Assembly (NCBI RefSeq): GCF_013403875.1
Contig: NZ_JACBNX010000028.1
Location: forward strand, 1-64,000
Direction: 5' to 3'
DNA: 64,000 nucleotides
Source: Burkholderia guangdongensis
GTDB taxonomy: Bacteria > Pseudomonadota > Gammaproteobacteria > Burkholderiales > Burkholderiaceae
Part shown: positions 16,245 to 24,762 of the stretch, in pieces
How the letters are laid out: each line of letters starts with the position of its first letter
Position numbering within the stretch: position 1 is the first letter of the stretch
Made by a program: the position numbers and the translations under genes
Notes under the pieces: generated by a model
Database searches by the model: none
What the model was told of the DNA's origin: nothing
The model's input: only the letters and a program-made list of their open reading frames with translations

Positions 16245-16724
16245 ATGACCAAAGCAGCCAATCTCGTTACCTCGCTCACCGTCGACATCGACGCACCGGC
16301 CTCCGTCGTCTGGGAAGTGCTGACCGACTTCCCGCGCTACGCGGAGTGGAACAGCTTCTGCGTCGGGCTCGACACGACCGGCCGCCTCGGCGATCTCGTC
16401 TACATGCAGGTCCGGATTCCGGGCACCGATACGGTGATTCCGGTCAACGAATGCCTGGTCGCGTGGGAGCCCGAGCGCCTGCTGTCGTGGGAGCAGCGCC
16501 CGACCGACGACAACAAGGATGCCGCGCGCCGCGACCAGTACGTCGAGGCCGACGGCCCCGACCGCTGCCGCTATTTCACGACCGACCAGTTCCTCGGCGT
16601 CAACGCGGACACGATCATGCAGAACCATGGCGCCTGGGTGAAGCAGGGCTTCGATCAGTGCGCGCGCGACGTGAAGCAGCGCGCCGAAGCGCTGCACGCG
16701 GCGCGCAACGGCTCGCGCGCGTGA
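16245..16724 (+). CDS. SRPBCC-fold (polyketide cyclase/START-like) protein
   Basis: A 159-residue protein of the SRPBCC (Bet v1-like) fold: 'VDIDAPASVVWEVLTDFPRYAEWN' marks the usual N-terminal strand and helix, and 'HGAWVKQGFDQCARDVKQRAE' the long C-terminal helix. Such proteins bind hydrophobic ligands or act as cyclases and hydrolases. An in-frame ATG at 16203 also exists and neither has a clear ribosome site; 16245 gives the normal family start. It begins the accessory locus and is followed 29 bp later by a SnoaL-like gene, so the two probably act on the same small molecule. Confidence 0.75.
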   Translation: MTKAANLVTSLTVDIDAPASVVWEVLTDFPRYAEWNSFCVGLDTTGRLGDLVYMQVRIPGTDTVIPVNECLVAWEPERLLSWEQRPTDDNKDAARRDQYVEADGPDRCRYFTTDQFLGVNADTIMQNHGAWVKQGFDQCARDVKQRAEALHAARNGSRA

Positions 16725-16753
16725 GCGCGGCACCACGTGAACGGAGCCGCCCG

Positions 16754-17218
16754 ATGCTCGATCTGCAAACCCTTTCCGATCATCACGAGATCCGCCAGTT
16801 GGTCGTCGACTATTCGACCGCGATCGACGCCCGGCACTTCGATGCGCTCGACGCGGTGTTCACGCCCGACGCGTATATCGACTACCGCGCGATGGGCGGC
16901 ATCGACGGCCGCTTTCCGGACGTGAAAGCGTGGCTGCGCGAGGTGCTGCCGACGTTTCCGAACTATCAGCACATGGTCGGCAACGTGTCGATCCGGCTCG
17001 ACGGCGACAGCGACAACAACAGCGCGCACGGCCGCACGATCTGCTTCAATCCGATGGAGGTCGCGCTGCCGGACGGCGGCACGCAGGTGATGTTTCTCGG
17101 CCTCTGGTACATCGACCGCTTCGTACGCACCGCGCACGGCTGGCGCATCGCCGAGCGCGCCGAGGAGCGCTGCTATGGCCACAACGTACCGGCCGCGCTG
17201 ATGCAGGCGGTCGGCTGA
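16754..17218 (+). CDS. SnoaL/NTF2-like protein
   Basis: A 154-residue protein of the NTF2-like fold: 'EIRQLVVDYSTAIDARHFDALDAVF' is the opening helix pair and 'GGTQVMFLGLWYIDRFVRTAHGWRIAERAEER' the closing sheet. In catabolic clusters this family includes dehydratases, isomerases and cyclases, such as the bile-acid 7alpha-dehydratase. It is one of four such genes in the locus. GGAG lies upstream of the ATG at 16754. The specific reaction cannot be read from the sequence. Confidence 0.8.
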   Translation: MLDLQTLSDHHEIRQLVVDYSTAIDARHFDALDAVFTPDAYIDYRAMGGIDGRFPDVKAWLREVLPTFPNYQHMVGNVSIRLDGDSDNNSAHGRTICFNPMEVALPDGGTQVMFLGLWYIDRFVRTAHGWRIAERAEERCYGHNVPAALMQAVG

Positions 17219-17328
17219 CCGAACCCGCATGGGACCGCGCCGCGCGTCGAACATCGAACGCGCGGCGCGGCACTCACTCACCGGACGCCACGCTCCACCC
17301 GGCATCCGGCAAAGCGCGGCGTCGATCG

Positions 17329-17382
17329 AATCAATCGAATCAATCGAATCAATCGAATCAATCGAATCAATCGAATCAATCG
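17329..17382. repeat. 9-bp tandem repeat AATCAATCG x6
   Basis: Six perfect copies of AATCAATCG lie at the end of the DHH-phosphoesterase gene; the stop codon of that minus-strand gene (17376-17378) is inside the last copy. The AT content contrasts sharply with the GC-rich surroundings. Confidence 0.92.
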
Positions 17383-18359
17383 AGCCGGAACGCCTGCTCG
17401 AACCGCGCGGCGAACGCGTCGAACTCCGCTTCGGGCAGGTGATTGATCCCGCCCGCGCGCTTGCGCCCGCCCCCCGTCGGAAAGCCTCGGCAGAAATCGT
17501 CCGCGCCGAGCGCGCGGCCGTCCGGCACCCGGACGCTGACGACGAGCCCGCCGTCCGCGCGCGGCGACAGCACCGCGAGCGCCGCGCCGGGCGCGCTGCG
17601 CATCCGCTCGTTCGCGAGCATGCCGGTCGCGCGCCGCGCCCACGGATGATCCGGCATCCGGATCAGCGTCGCGCCCGGCACCTCGCGCAGCGGCGGCAGC
17701 GCGCACGCGCGGGCCATGTCGTCGCGGTAGCCGTCGCGCAGCGCGGCGAACACCGGCGTGCCGTGCACGAAGTCGAGCGGATCGACGCAAGGCAGCATCG
17801 CGTCGGCGAGCGCGGCCGGGTCGAAATGCAGATCGCCGACATGGTCGCCGTACGCGTTGTAGTTCAGATAGAGCCCGAGCTCCGCGAGCGTGTGCCGCTC
17901 GTCGTCGCCGACGCCATGCGCGCGCGCGAGCGCGCCGCCGAGCGCCGGCAGCTCGTCGCCGAACGCCGCGACGATCGCCCAGCGCACGTGCCGCCCGCCG
18001 AGATAACGGTTTACGAGTTCGCTCGTGCAGACGTCCGGCGCGGTGTCGATGTGTGCATCGAAGCGTGGATCGTCCGGCAGTTCGCCCGCGAAGTGATGGT
18101 CGAAATAGCGCACCGCGACGCCGTCGCGCAAGAGCCGCGCGGCCGCCTCGCGATTCTGGTCGTGCGACACGTCGAGCACCGTGATCCGGTCGCCCGCGCG
18201 CGCGTCGATCCGCGCGAGCAGCCGGATGTCGCGCTTCACGCCGGTGACGAGCGTGCCGCCGGCGCCCTCGGCGAGCCGCAACTGCTGAAGCGCGCACAGC
18301 CCGTCCGCGTCGCCGTTGAACGCGTAGAAATGTCGTCCGTTGGATGATGTGTGTTGCAT
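17376..18359 (-). CDS. DHH/DHHA1-family phosphoesterase
   Basis: A 327-residue DHH-superfamily metal phosphoesterase: 'FNGDADGLCAL' is motif I, 'LDVSHDQN' motif II, 'YFDHHFAG' the DHH motif, and 'GGGRKRAGG' near residue 300 the C-terminal DHHA1 loop. The length and two-domain layout fit NrnA-like enzymes, which cleave nano-RNA and 3'-phosphoadenosine 5'-phosphate (PAP). It is the last gene of the DUF1214 / sulfotransferase / SDR operon, so removal of the PAP released by the sulfotransferase is an attractive inference. A different nucleotide or sugar phosphate substrate is equally possible on sequence alone. Confidence 0.78.
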   Translation of the reverse strand: MQHTSSNGRHFYAFNGDADGLCALQQLRLAEGAGGTLVTGVKRDIRLLARIDARAGDRITVLDVSHDQNREAAARLLRDGVAVRYFDHHFAGELPDDPRFDAHIDTAPDVCTSELVNRYLGGRHVRWAIVAAFGDELPALGGALARAHGVGDDERHTLAELGLYLNYNAYGDHVGDLHFDPAALADAMLPCVDPLDFVHGTPVFAALRDGYRDDMARACALPPLREVPGATLIRMPDHPWARRATGMLANERMRSAPGAALAVLSPRADGGLVVSVRVPDGRALGADDFCRGFPTGGGRKRAGGINHLPEAEFDAFAARFEQAFRLD

Positions 18360-18378
18360 CGTCTGTCGCCTTCGTCCG

Positions 18379-19170
18379 TCAGGGCATGAAATCGCCGCCG
18401 TTCGCATCGAGCGTCGCGCCGGTCACCGCGTTCGCGTAGTCGGACGCGAGGAACAGCGCCGCGCGCGCGCAATCGTCGTCGGTCGGCAGCGCGCCAAGCG
18501 CGATGTTCGACGCGATCGGCGCGATGATCTGCTCCTCGCTGATGCCGTATTCCTCCGCGGCCTGCCGGAAGTACGTCTGCGTCGGCACGCCCCACATCCA
18601 GCCCATGTGGATGCTGTTCGCGCGAATCCCGTGCACGCCGAGCTCGCGCGCCAGATATTTTGCCGCAACCGCGAGCGCCCCCTTCGATACCGCGTAGCCG
18701 GATTCGCCCGCGAACGGCTTGCGGGTCGCCTGCGTGTTGATCATCACGATCGCGCCGCGCTTTTGCCGCTTCATGTGCGGCACGACCTCCTGCGTGAGCG
18801 TCATCGTGCCGAACACGTTCGTGTCGAACACCGCGCGCCAGCCGTCCAGATCGGCCTCGTCGACGGCCTCCGGAAACGTGCCGTGCACGAACGCGCTGTT
18901 CACGAGCGCGTCGATCCGGCCGAACCGCTCGATCGCCTGCGCGGCGAGCTGCCGGCATTGCGCGCGATCGGCGATGTCGGTCGTCACCTTCAGCACGTCG
19001 CAATCGACACCGAGCTCGCGGATCCGCGCTTCGGCGTCATCGAGCTTCGCCGGCGTGCGCGCGGCGATCACGACGCCCCGCGCGCCCTCGCGCGCCGCCT
19101 CGACCGCGAGCTTCACGCCGAGCCCCGGGCCGATGCCGGAAATCACCACGACCTTGTCCTTCAGCAACAT
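18379..19170 (-). CDS. Short-chain dehydrogenase/reductase
   Basis: A 263-residue classical SDR. The glycine motif is 'SGIGPGLG', a variant of TGxxxGxG, and 'GYAVSKGA' holds the Tyr and Lys. At the usual catalytic Ser position, 13 residues before Tyr, there is Thr in 'MINTQATRK', so activity may be altered. It lies between the sulfotransferase and DHH genes on one transcript with gaps of 61 and 19 bp. It probably oxidises or reduces a ring hydroxyl or ketone of the locus substrate; the specificity is unknown. Confidence 0.8.
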   Translation of the reverse strand: MLLKDKVVVISGIGPGLGVKLAVEAAREGARGVVIAARTPAKLDDAEARIRELGVDCDVLKVTTDIADRAQCRQLAAQAIERFGRIDALVNSAFVHGTFPEAVDEADLDGWRAVFDTNVFGTMTLTQEVVPHMKRQKRGAIVMINTQATRKPFAGESGYAVSKGALAVAAKYLARELGVHGIRANSIHMGWMWGVPTQTYFRQAAEEYGISEEQIIAPIASNIALGALPTDDDCARAALFLASDYANAVTGATLDANGGDFMP

Positions 19171-19231
19171 CGTTCGTCTCCTGATAATGGTTGTGTTCGC
19201 AATGTCCGCGACGTCCGCAACGTCCGCGGCG

Positions 19232-20431
19232 TCAGTGCGCGGCCTGCAGATGCCGCGCGCGATACGCGGCGAAATCGTGCGCGAGCTGCGCGTCGGTGAA
19301 GCCGAAGCGTTCGATCGAGTAGTCGTGCGCCGCGCGCTTTTCCCGTCCGTTGCGCGCGAGCCAGTCGCGGATCGCCGCCCGCGCCTCGTCCGTCAGCGGC
19401 AGCCCGGCGAACGCGTACACCGCCTCGGCGACGCCGAGCGGGTTCGCGACCGTATCCTCGAAGCGCACGTCGAGAAACCGTTCCGCGGGCAGCGTGTCGC
19501 GCGCGCCCATCGCGCTGCCGATCGCGCGGGCCATCCCCGCGTTCCATTGCGCGCCGACGACGCGCGGGTCCGGATCGTCCGCGTACATCTGCCACAGCGT
19601 GTGCGCCATGCTCGCCATCGACGGAATCGTCTGCGCCGGATCGCGATGCGTGAGCACGACCTGGGCGCGCGGAAACACGCGGCACAGCACGTCGAGCGCG
19701 TGCAGGTGCTGCGGCGTCTTCAGCAGCCAGCGCGACGCGCCCGCGCCCGCACCGCCGCGCCGCGCCTTCTGCCACTGCAGGAACTGCAGCATCCGCTTCA
19801 GGTACGTGTAGACGGGCGTCAGGTCCTGCCGCGCGAGCCACGCGGTGTACGTCGGCACGTTCGCATACGAATCCATCGCGCAGACGAACGAATGCTCCAT
19901 CAGCATGAACTCCTCGTCGGCGAGCATCGCGTCGAGCGGATGGATCGACAGGATCTGCGGGATCGCGTCGATCATCATCGCGACCTCGGCCTGCGCGCGC
20001 GCGATCCGCTCGGTCGGCGCGGCGAGCGTCTCGCCGGGCAGCGGCGCCGGATAGCGCGTCTCCCACCACGCGGCCGAATGAAAGCGCGGATCGGCGGCCA
20101 GCAGCCGTTGCAGCATCGTCGTGCCGGTGCGCGGCAGGCCGACGATCACCAGCGGATCGTCGATCTCGATGTCGGCGATGTCCGGATGGCGCCGAAAGTA
20201 GTCTTCGACGACGAGCCGGTTCGCGAGCTGCCCGACGAGCTTTTCACGCATCATCGCGGCGCCGCGCGCGGACAGGTTCGCCTCGCCCGTCAGCGACGCG
20301 CACAGCACGTCGAGCGCCTCGCGATACGGCCCATCGCCGAACGCGGTCAACCCGCCCGTGCGCGCGGACGCTTGCGCGATCAGATCATCGGCGTTCAGCA
20401 GCGTTTTCACGGATTCGATCGCGGTATTCAT
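19232..20431 (-). CDS. PAPS-dependent sulfotransferase family protein
   Basis: A 399-residue Sulfotransfer_3-type protein. 'GLPRTGTT' (98-105) is the 5'-phosphosulfate-binding loop and 'RAQVVLTHRDPAQTIPS' the 3'-phosphate-binding region. It should move sulfate from PAPS to an alcohol or phenol of a small acceptor. Its start overlaps the stop of the DUF1214 gene (ATGA) and has a strong AAGGAGG site. The divergent cysD-cysNC genes can supply PAPS. Some proteins of this family lack proven activity, so the biochemical function is well supported by context but not shown. Confidence 0.85.
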   Translation of the reverse strand: MNTAIESVKTLLNADDLIAQASARTGGLTAFGDGPYREALDVLCASLTGEANLSARGAAMMREKLVGQLANRLVVEDYFRRHPDIADIEIDDPLVIVGLPRTGTTMLQRLLAADPRFHSAAWWETRYPAPLPGETLAAPTERIARAQAEVAMMIDAIPQILSIHPLDAMLADEEFMLMEHSFVCAMDSYANVPTYTAWLARQDLTPVYTYLKRMLQFLQWQKARRGGAGAGASRWLLKTPQHLHALDVLCRVFPRAQVVLTHRDPAQTIPSMASMAHTLWQMYADDPDPRVVGAQWNAGMARAIGSAMGARDTLPAERFLDVRFEDTVANPLGVAEAVYAFAGLPLTDEARAAIRDWLARNGREKRAAHDYSIERFGFTDAQLAHDFAAYRARHLQAAH

Positions 20432-21555
20432 GCGGCCTCCTTCAGCGTCGCGAGCTTGACGACGCGCGTGCGCGGATGCGACGACTGGGCCAATTGCGAC
20501 GGCTGCGCGGCGCCGACCCAGCGCCAGCAGATCGTGCCGGTCGAGTGCCCGGCCGTGTCGAGCCAGTTCCCTCGGCCCGGATCGGACGCGGCGACGATCA
20601 CCGTCACGCCGCCCGACTCGTCGAGCCGCGCACTGTGCTTGTTCACGCACACGTCGAAATGGCGGTAGTCGAGCGACTCCATCCAGTAGTTGTTCAGTTG
20701 AACGTTCCAGAAATCGCAGTCGGGCACGCGATCGACTTCGATCACGAGCGCCTCGTCGTCCGCGAGCGACCAGCGCGAGTGGTAGTAGTAGATGTTCGGA
20801 TCGCCGCCGACCGCCTGGCACAGCGCCTGGTCGGCGGGCGGCAGCGCGTTCACGTGCGCGCCGTAGCCGGCCGCCCAGTCCGCGAACAGCCGCGCGGTCT
20901 GCTCGACGAACCCCGCCGCGCGCGTGAGGCCCGCCTGCAGCGTCGCCGGGTCGAGCGGCGCGGGCCGGTCCTGCGCGTCGATGCGCTCGATCTTCAGCTG
21001 CGCCGGCTGCTCCGCACGCCGGTTCATGAACGTCTGCCGCACGAGCAGCGCGTTCGTGGCCGGCTCGATCCGCACCCAATTGCCGTCGCGCGGCGTCTGG
21101 CTCAGCACGATCTCGAAGCTGCCGTCCGGCGCGACGTCGAGCTGCTTCGCGTCGAGAAAGCCGGTCTGCAGCATCTTGCCGTCGGTCTCGTAGCCGCCCT
21201 TCTGTGTGCCGAAGCTCAGGTACGCGACCGTGCCGCGCCGCCCCGTCACCCGATAGTCGTGGCGGCCGTCGAGCCGCGCGTACTGGTACAGGTTATCCGG
21301 GTTGTCCGCGCCGATCTTCGCGGTTTCGTGCGACGGCGAGAAGAAGCCGGGCCACGCGCCATCCGCGAACTCGACGTGCATCTCGAGCGCGATGCGCATC
21401 AGCCGGCTCAGGTAGCGAAAGCCCTCCGCGCGCGTCAGCGGGTCGTCCGGCGCTTCCGCGCGCAGGATCTGCTGTCCGCTGCGTTTGAGCGCATCGCAGA
21501 AATCGGCCCAGGTCTGGCCCGTCAGCAACTGCGTGGCCCGTGTGTCGTCCGTCAT
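20428..21555 (-). CDS. DUF1214-domain protein
   Basis: A 375-residue protein with a C-terminal DUF1214 domain: 'RVPDCDFWNVQLNNYWMESLDYRH' is the typical aromatic-rich block. No signal peptide is seen. DUF1214 proteins are of unknown function but recur beside sulfotransferases in catabolic loci of actinobacteria and proteobacteria (from memory). Its stop overlaps the start of the sulfotransferase gene by four bases, implying coupled synthesis and perhaps a complex. It is the first gene of the operon behind the twin-palindrome promoter shared with cysD. Confidence 0.8.
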   Translation of the reverse strand: MTDDTRATQLLTGQTWADFCDALKRSGQQILRAEAPDDPLTRAEGFRYLSRLMRIALEMHVEFADGAWPGFFSPSHETAKIGADNPDNLYQYARLDGRHDYRVTGRRGTVAYLSFGTQKGGYETDGKMLQTGFLDAKQLDVAPDGSFEIVLSQTPRDGNWVRIEPATNALLVRQTFMNRRAEQPAQLKIERIDAQDRPAPLDPATLQAGLTRAAGFVEQTARLFADWAAGYGAHVNALPPADQALCQAVGGDPNIYYYHSRWSLADDEALVIEVDRVPDCDFWNVQLNNYWMESLDYRHFDVCVNKHSARLDESGGVTVIVAASDPGRGNWLDTAGHSTGTICWRWVGAAQPSQLAQSSHPRTRVVKLATLKEAA

Positions 21556-21612
21556 GTGTCGTCTCCGCCGATAGTCGAGCGTCCACGTTAGCGCGGCGGC
21601 CCGGCGCCCGGC

Positions 21613-21630
21613 TTCGTCCGGGTGGACTAA
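21613..21630. promoter_or_regulatory. Palindromic operator A of the sulfotransferase/cysD promoter
   Basis: TTCGTCC-GGGT-GGACTAA, an 18-bp palindrome of the TTMGTCC-N4-GGACKAA type, 58 bp before the DUF1214 start. It lies 48 bp centre-to-centre from a second copy. Confidence 0.65.
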
Positions 21631-21660
21631 GGGGAATCCGGATCGCGCCGCACGCGGGTT

Positions 21661-21678
21661 TTAGTCCGGTCGGACGAA
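21661..21678. promoter_or_regulatory. Palindromic operator B of the sulfotransferase/cysD promoter
   Basis: TTAGTCC-GGTC-GGACGAA, with arms matching operator A in reverse order. It lies 97 bp before the cysD start. Related sites precede other genes of the locus, which suggests one regulator for all. Confidence 0.65.
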
Positions 21679-21774
21679 GAGCGGCAGGGGCATCGCTCGA
21701 TACCGTTGATGTCATGCACGAGCCGCCGCACATGTCGCGCGGCGCCGGCATCGGACAACAGAAGGAGACGAACG

Positions 21775-22671
21775 ATGTTGACCCACTTGGAGCGTCTGGA
21801 GGCGGAGAGCATCCACATCATGCGCGAGGTGGTGGCGGAAAGCGAAAATCCGGTGATGCTGTATTCGATCGGCAAGGACAGCTCGGTCATGCTGCATCTC
21901 GCGATGAAGGCGTTCTACCCCGCGAAGCCGCCCTTCCCGTTGCTGCACGTCGATACCACGTGGAAATTCCGCGAAATGATCGCGTTCCGCGACGAAACCG
22001 TCGCGCGCCTCGGCCTCGATCTGCGCGTGCACGTGAACCCGGACGGCGTCGCGAACGGCATCAATCCGTTCATGCACGGCTCGTCCGTGCATACCGACGT
22101 GTGGAAAACGCAGGGCCTGAAGCAGGCGCTCGACCACTACGGCTTCGACGCCGCGTTCGGCGGCGCGCGCCGCGACGAAGAGAAATCGCGCGCGAAGGAA
22201 CGGATCGTGTCGCTGCGCTCGGAGCAGCACCGCTGGGATCCGAAGCGCCAGCGCCCGGAACTCTGGTCGCTGTACAACACGCGTAAGCGCAAAGGCGAAA
22301 CGCTGCGCGTGTTCCCGATCTCGAACTGGACCGAGCTGGACATCTGGCAATACATCCAGCTGCACGACATCCCGATCGTGCCGCTCTACTACGCGAAGGA
22401 GCGGCCGGTCGTCGAGCGCGACGGCACGATGATCATGGTCGACGACGAGCGGATGCCGCTGCGTGAAGGCGAGGTGCCGCAGATGCGCAAGGTGCGGTTC
22501 CGCACGCTCGGCTGCTACCCGCTGACGGGCGCGATCGACAGCGACGCGACGTCGCTCGACGACATCCTGCTCGAGATGCGCGACACGCGCACATCGGAGC
22601 GCCAGGGGCGGCTGATCGACAGCGATTCGGCCGGTTCGATGGAGAAGAAGAAACAAGAGGGGTATTTCTGA
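21775..22671 (+). CDS. cysD: Sulfate adenylyltransferase subunit 2
   Basis: A 298-residue ATP sulfurylase small subunit, which forms adenosine 5'-phosphosulfate (APS) from ATP and sulfate. The PP-loop reads SIGKDS (31-36), and 'FGGARRDEEKSRAKERI' and the C-terminal 'KKKQEGYF' are CysD hallmarks. GAAGGAG precedes the ATG at 21775. It overlaps cysNC by one base. No sulfite reductase or APS/PAPS reductase gene is nearby, so this copy probably serves sulfotransfer rather than cysteine synthesis. Confidence 0.95.
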   Translation: MLTHLERLEAESIHIMREVVAESENPVMLYSIGKDSSVMLHLAMKAFYPAKPPFPLLHVDTTWKFREMIAFRDETVARLGLDLRVHVNPDGVANGINPFMHGSSVHTDVWKTQGLKQALDHYGFDAAFGGARRDEEKSRAKERIVSLRSEQHRWDPKRQRPELWSLYNTRKRKGETLRVFPISNWTELDIWQYIQLHDIPIVPLYYAKERPVVERDGTMIMVDDERMPLREGEVPQMRKVRFRTLGCYPLTGAIDSDATSLDDILLEMRDTRTSERQGRLIDSDSAGSMEKKKQEGYF

Positions 22672-24590
22672 TGGCACACGTCCTGAACGAGCGCGTCGAC
22701 GACGTCGCGCGCAGTCTGCAAGATTCGCCGGATTCACCGGATTCGCAGACGAAAGACCTGCTGCGCTTCATCACCTGCGGCAGCGTCGACGACGGCAAGA
22801 GCACGCTGATCGGCCGTCTTCTCTATGAATCGAACATGCTGTTCGACGATCAGCTCACCCAGCTCGAGGCCGATTCGAAGAAGGTCGGCACGCAAGGCGG
22901 CGAACTCGATTTCGCGCTGCTCGTCGACGGCCTGTCGGCCGAGCGCGAGCAAGGGATCACGATCGACGTCGCCTACCGTTTCTTCGCGACCGAACGGCGC
23001 AAGTTCATCGTCGCCGACACGCCGGGCCACGAGCAGTACACGCGCAACATGATCACCGGCGCGTCGACCGCGAACCTCGCGGTGATCCTGATCGACGCGC
23101 GCAAGGGCGTGCTCACGCAGACGCGCCGCCACAGTCACCTGGTCGCGCTGATCGGCATCAAGCGCGTCGTGCTCGCGATCAACAAGATGGATCTCGTCGA
23201 TTACGACCGCGCGACGTTCGAGCGCATCGACGCCGAGTATCGCGCGTTCGCCGCGGAGCTCGGCCTCGAGGATATCGTCAGCATTCCGCTGTCCGCGCTG
23301 CGCGGCGACAACGTGATCGCGCCGAGCACGCGGATGCCGTGGTACGTCGGCCCGACGCTGATGCAGCACCTCGACACCGTGCCGCTCGACGTGCGCGCGA
23401 CGCAGCTCGAGCCGTTCCGGCTGCCGGTGCAGTGGGTGAACCGCCCGAACCTGAATTTCCGCGGCTACGCGGGCAGCATCGTGTCGGGCGAGATCCGCGT
23501 CGGCGAGCGCATTCGCGTGCTGCCGTCCGGCAAGGAGAGCCGCGTCACGGCGGTGATCACGCCGGCGGGCGAGACGGACGTCGCGCGCGCCGGCGACGCG
23601 GTCACGCTGACGCTCGCCGACGAGATCGACATCAGCCGAGGCGACATGATCGCGACCGCCGATGCGCCGCCCGAAGTCGCGGACCAGTTCGAGGCGACGG
23701 TCGTGTGGATGCACGACGAGCCGATGCTGCCGGGCCGACCGTATTGGGTGAAGGTCGGCACGCACACGGTCGGCGCGACGTGCGCGACGCCGAAGTACAA
23801 GATCGACGTGAACACGCGCGAGCATCTGGCCGCGCGCACGCTCGCGCTGAACGAGATCGGCGTGATGAACCTGAGCTTCGACCGGCCCGTCGCATTCGAT
23901 CCGTATGAGCAAAACCCGCATACCGGCGGCTTCATCGTGATCGACCGCTTCACGAACGACACGGTCGGCGCCGGAATGCTGCACTTCGCGCTGCGGCGCG
24001 CGCACAACGTGCACTGGCAGGCGGTCGACGTCGACCGGCGCGCGCGCGCGGAACTGAAGCGCCAGACGCCGCGCGTCGTGTGGCTGACCGGGCTGTCGGG
24101 CGCGGGCAAGTCGACGATCGCGAACCTCGTCGAGAAGAAGCTGCACGCGCTCGGCAAGCACACGTACCTGCTCGACGGCGACAACGTGCGGCACGGGCTG
24201 AACCGCGATCTCGGCTTCACCGAGGCCGACCGCGTCGAGAACATCCGGCGCGTGGCCGAAGTCGCGCGGCTGATGGTCGACGCGGGGCTGATCACGCTCG
24301 TGTCGTTCATCTCGCCGTTCCGCGCGGAGCGCGACATGGCGCGCGCGCGCGTCGGCGAAGGCGAGTTCGTCGAGGTGTTCGTCGATACGCCGCTGTCCGT
24401 CGCGGAAGAGCGCGATCCGAAGGGTCTGTACAAGAAGGCCCGGCGCGGCGAGCTGAAGCACTTCACCGGCATCGATTCGCCGTATGAGGCGCCCGAGCGG
24501 CCGGAGCTGCGCATCGACACGACCGCCGAGTCGCCGGAGGAAGCGGCGGAACGGATCGTCGCGTATCTGCTGCAGGAGAGCGCCGGCTGA
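22671..24590 (+). CDS. cysNC: Bifunctional sulfate adenylyltransferase subunit 1 / APS kinase
   Basis: A 639-residue fusion. The N-terminal GTPase CysN has GSVDDGKS (37-44), DTPGHEQY and NKMD; the C-terminal APS kinase (from about residue 460) has GLSGAGKS, 'SPFRAERD' and 'DPKGLYKKARRGELKHFTGI'. Together with CysD it turns sulfate, via APS, into PAPS, the sulfate donor. Fusion of the kinase directly to the sulfurylase favours PAPS as the end product. A 9-bp DNA repeat encodes DSPDSPDSQ in the variable N-terminus. Confidence 0.95.
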   Translation: MAHVLNERVDDVARSLQDSPDSPDSQTKDLLRFITCGSVDDGKSTLIGRLLYESNMLFDDQLTQLEADSKKVGTQGGELDFALLVDGLSAEREQGITIDVAYRFFATERRKFIVADTPGHEQYTRNMITGASTANLAVILIDARKGVLTQTRRHSHLVALIGIKRVVLAINKMDLVDYDRATFERIDAEYRAFAAELGLEDIVSIPLSALRGDNVIAPSTRMPWYVGPTLMQHLDTVPLDVRATQLEPFRLPVQWVNRPNLNFRGYAGSIVSGEIRVGERIRVLPSGKESRVTAVITPAGETDVARAGDAVTLTLADEIDISRGDMIATADAPPEVADQFEATVVWMHDEPMLPGRPYWVKVGTHTVGATCATPKYKIDVNTREHLAARTLALNEIGVMNLSFDRPVAFDPYEQNPHTGGFIVIDRFTNDTVGAGMLHFALRRAHNVHWQAVDVDRRARAELKRQTPRVVWLTGLSGAGKSTIANLVEKKLHALGKHTYLLDGDNVRHGLNRDLGFTEADRVENIRRVAEVARLMVDAGLITLVSFISPFRAERDMARARVGEGEFVEVFVDTPLSVAEERDPKGLYKKARRGELKHFTGIDSPYEAPERPELRIDTTAESPEEAAERIVAYLLQESAG

Positions 24591-24615
24591 GCGGCGCTCG
24601 CGCGGGGGTTCGGAT

Positions 24616-24669
24616 CGTTCGCGTCGTTCGCGTCGTCCGGCTCGTCCGGCTCGTCCGGCTCGTCCGGAC
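24616..24669. repeat. 9-bp tandem repeat x6 after cysNC
   Basis: Two copies of CGTTCGCGT are followed by three of CGTCCGGCT and one CGTCCGGAC. They fill the start of the gap between cysNC and the hydroxysteroid-dehydrogenase-like gene. Confidence 0.8.
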
Positions 24670-24679
24670 GGTTCCGGCA

Positions 24680-24697
24680 CTCAGCCGTTCGGACGAC
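24680..24697. promoter_or_regulatory. Operator-like site before the 3alpha-HSD-like gene
   Basis: CTCAGCC-GTTC-GGACGAC: the right arm and the GTTC spacer match the locus motif well, the left arm only in part. It is followed at 24716 by CCGTATGCTC, a string also found after the equivalent site before the LuxR gene (26927). The start codon is 66 bp away. Confidence 0.55.
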
Positions 24698-24762
24698 GCG
24701 AGCCGCGGCAGGATCCGTATGCTCGCGCGAGCAAGCTCATTCATTTGCCCGGGGAGAAAATC

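Noticed and set aside
21775..24590. cysD-cysNC as part of assimilatory sulfate reduction
   Set aside because: No cysH, cysI, cysG or sulfate transporter lies nearby, and the genes share a promoter with a sulfotransferase operon. A dual role is still possible.
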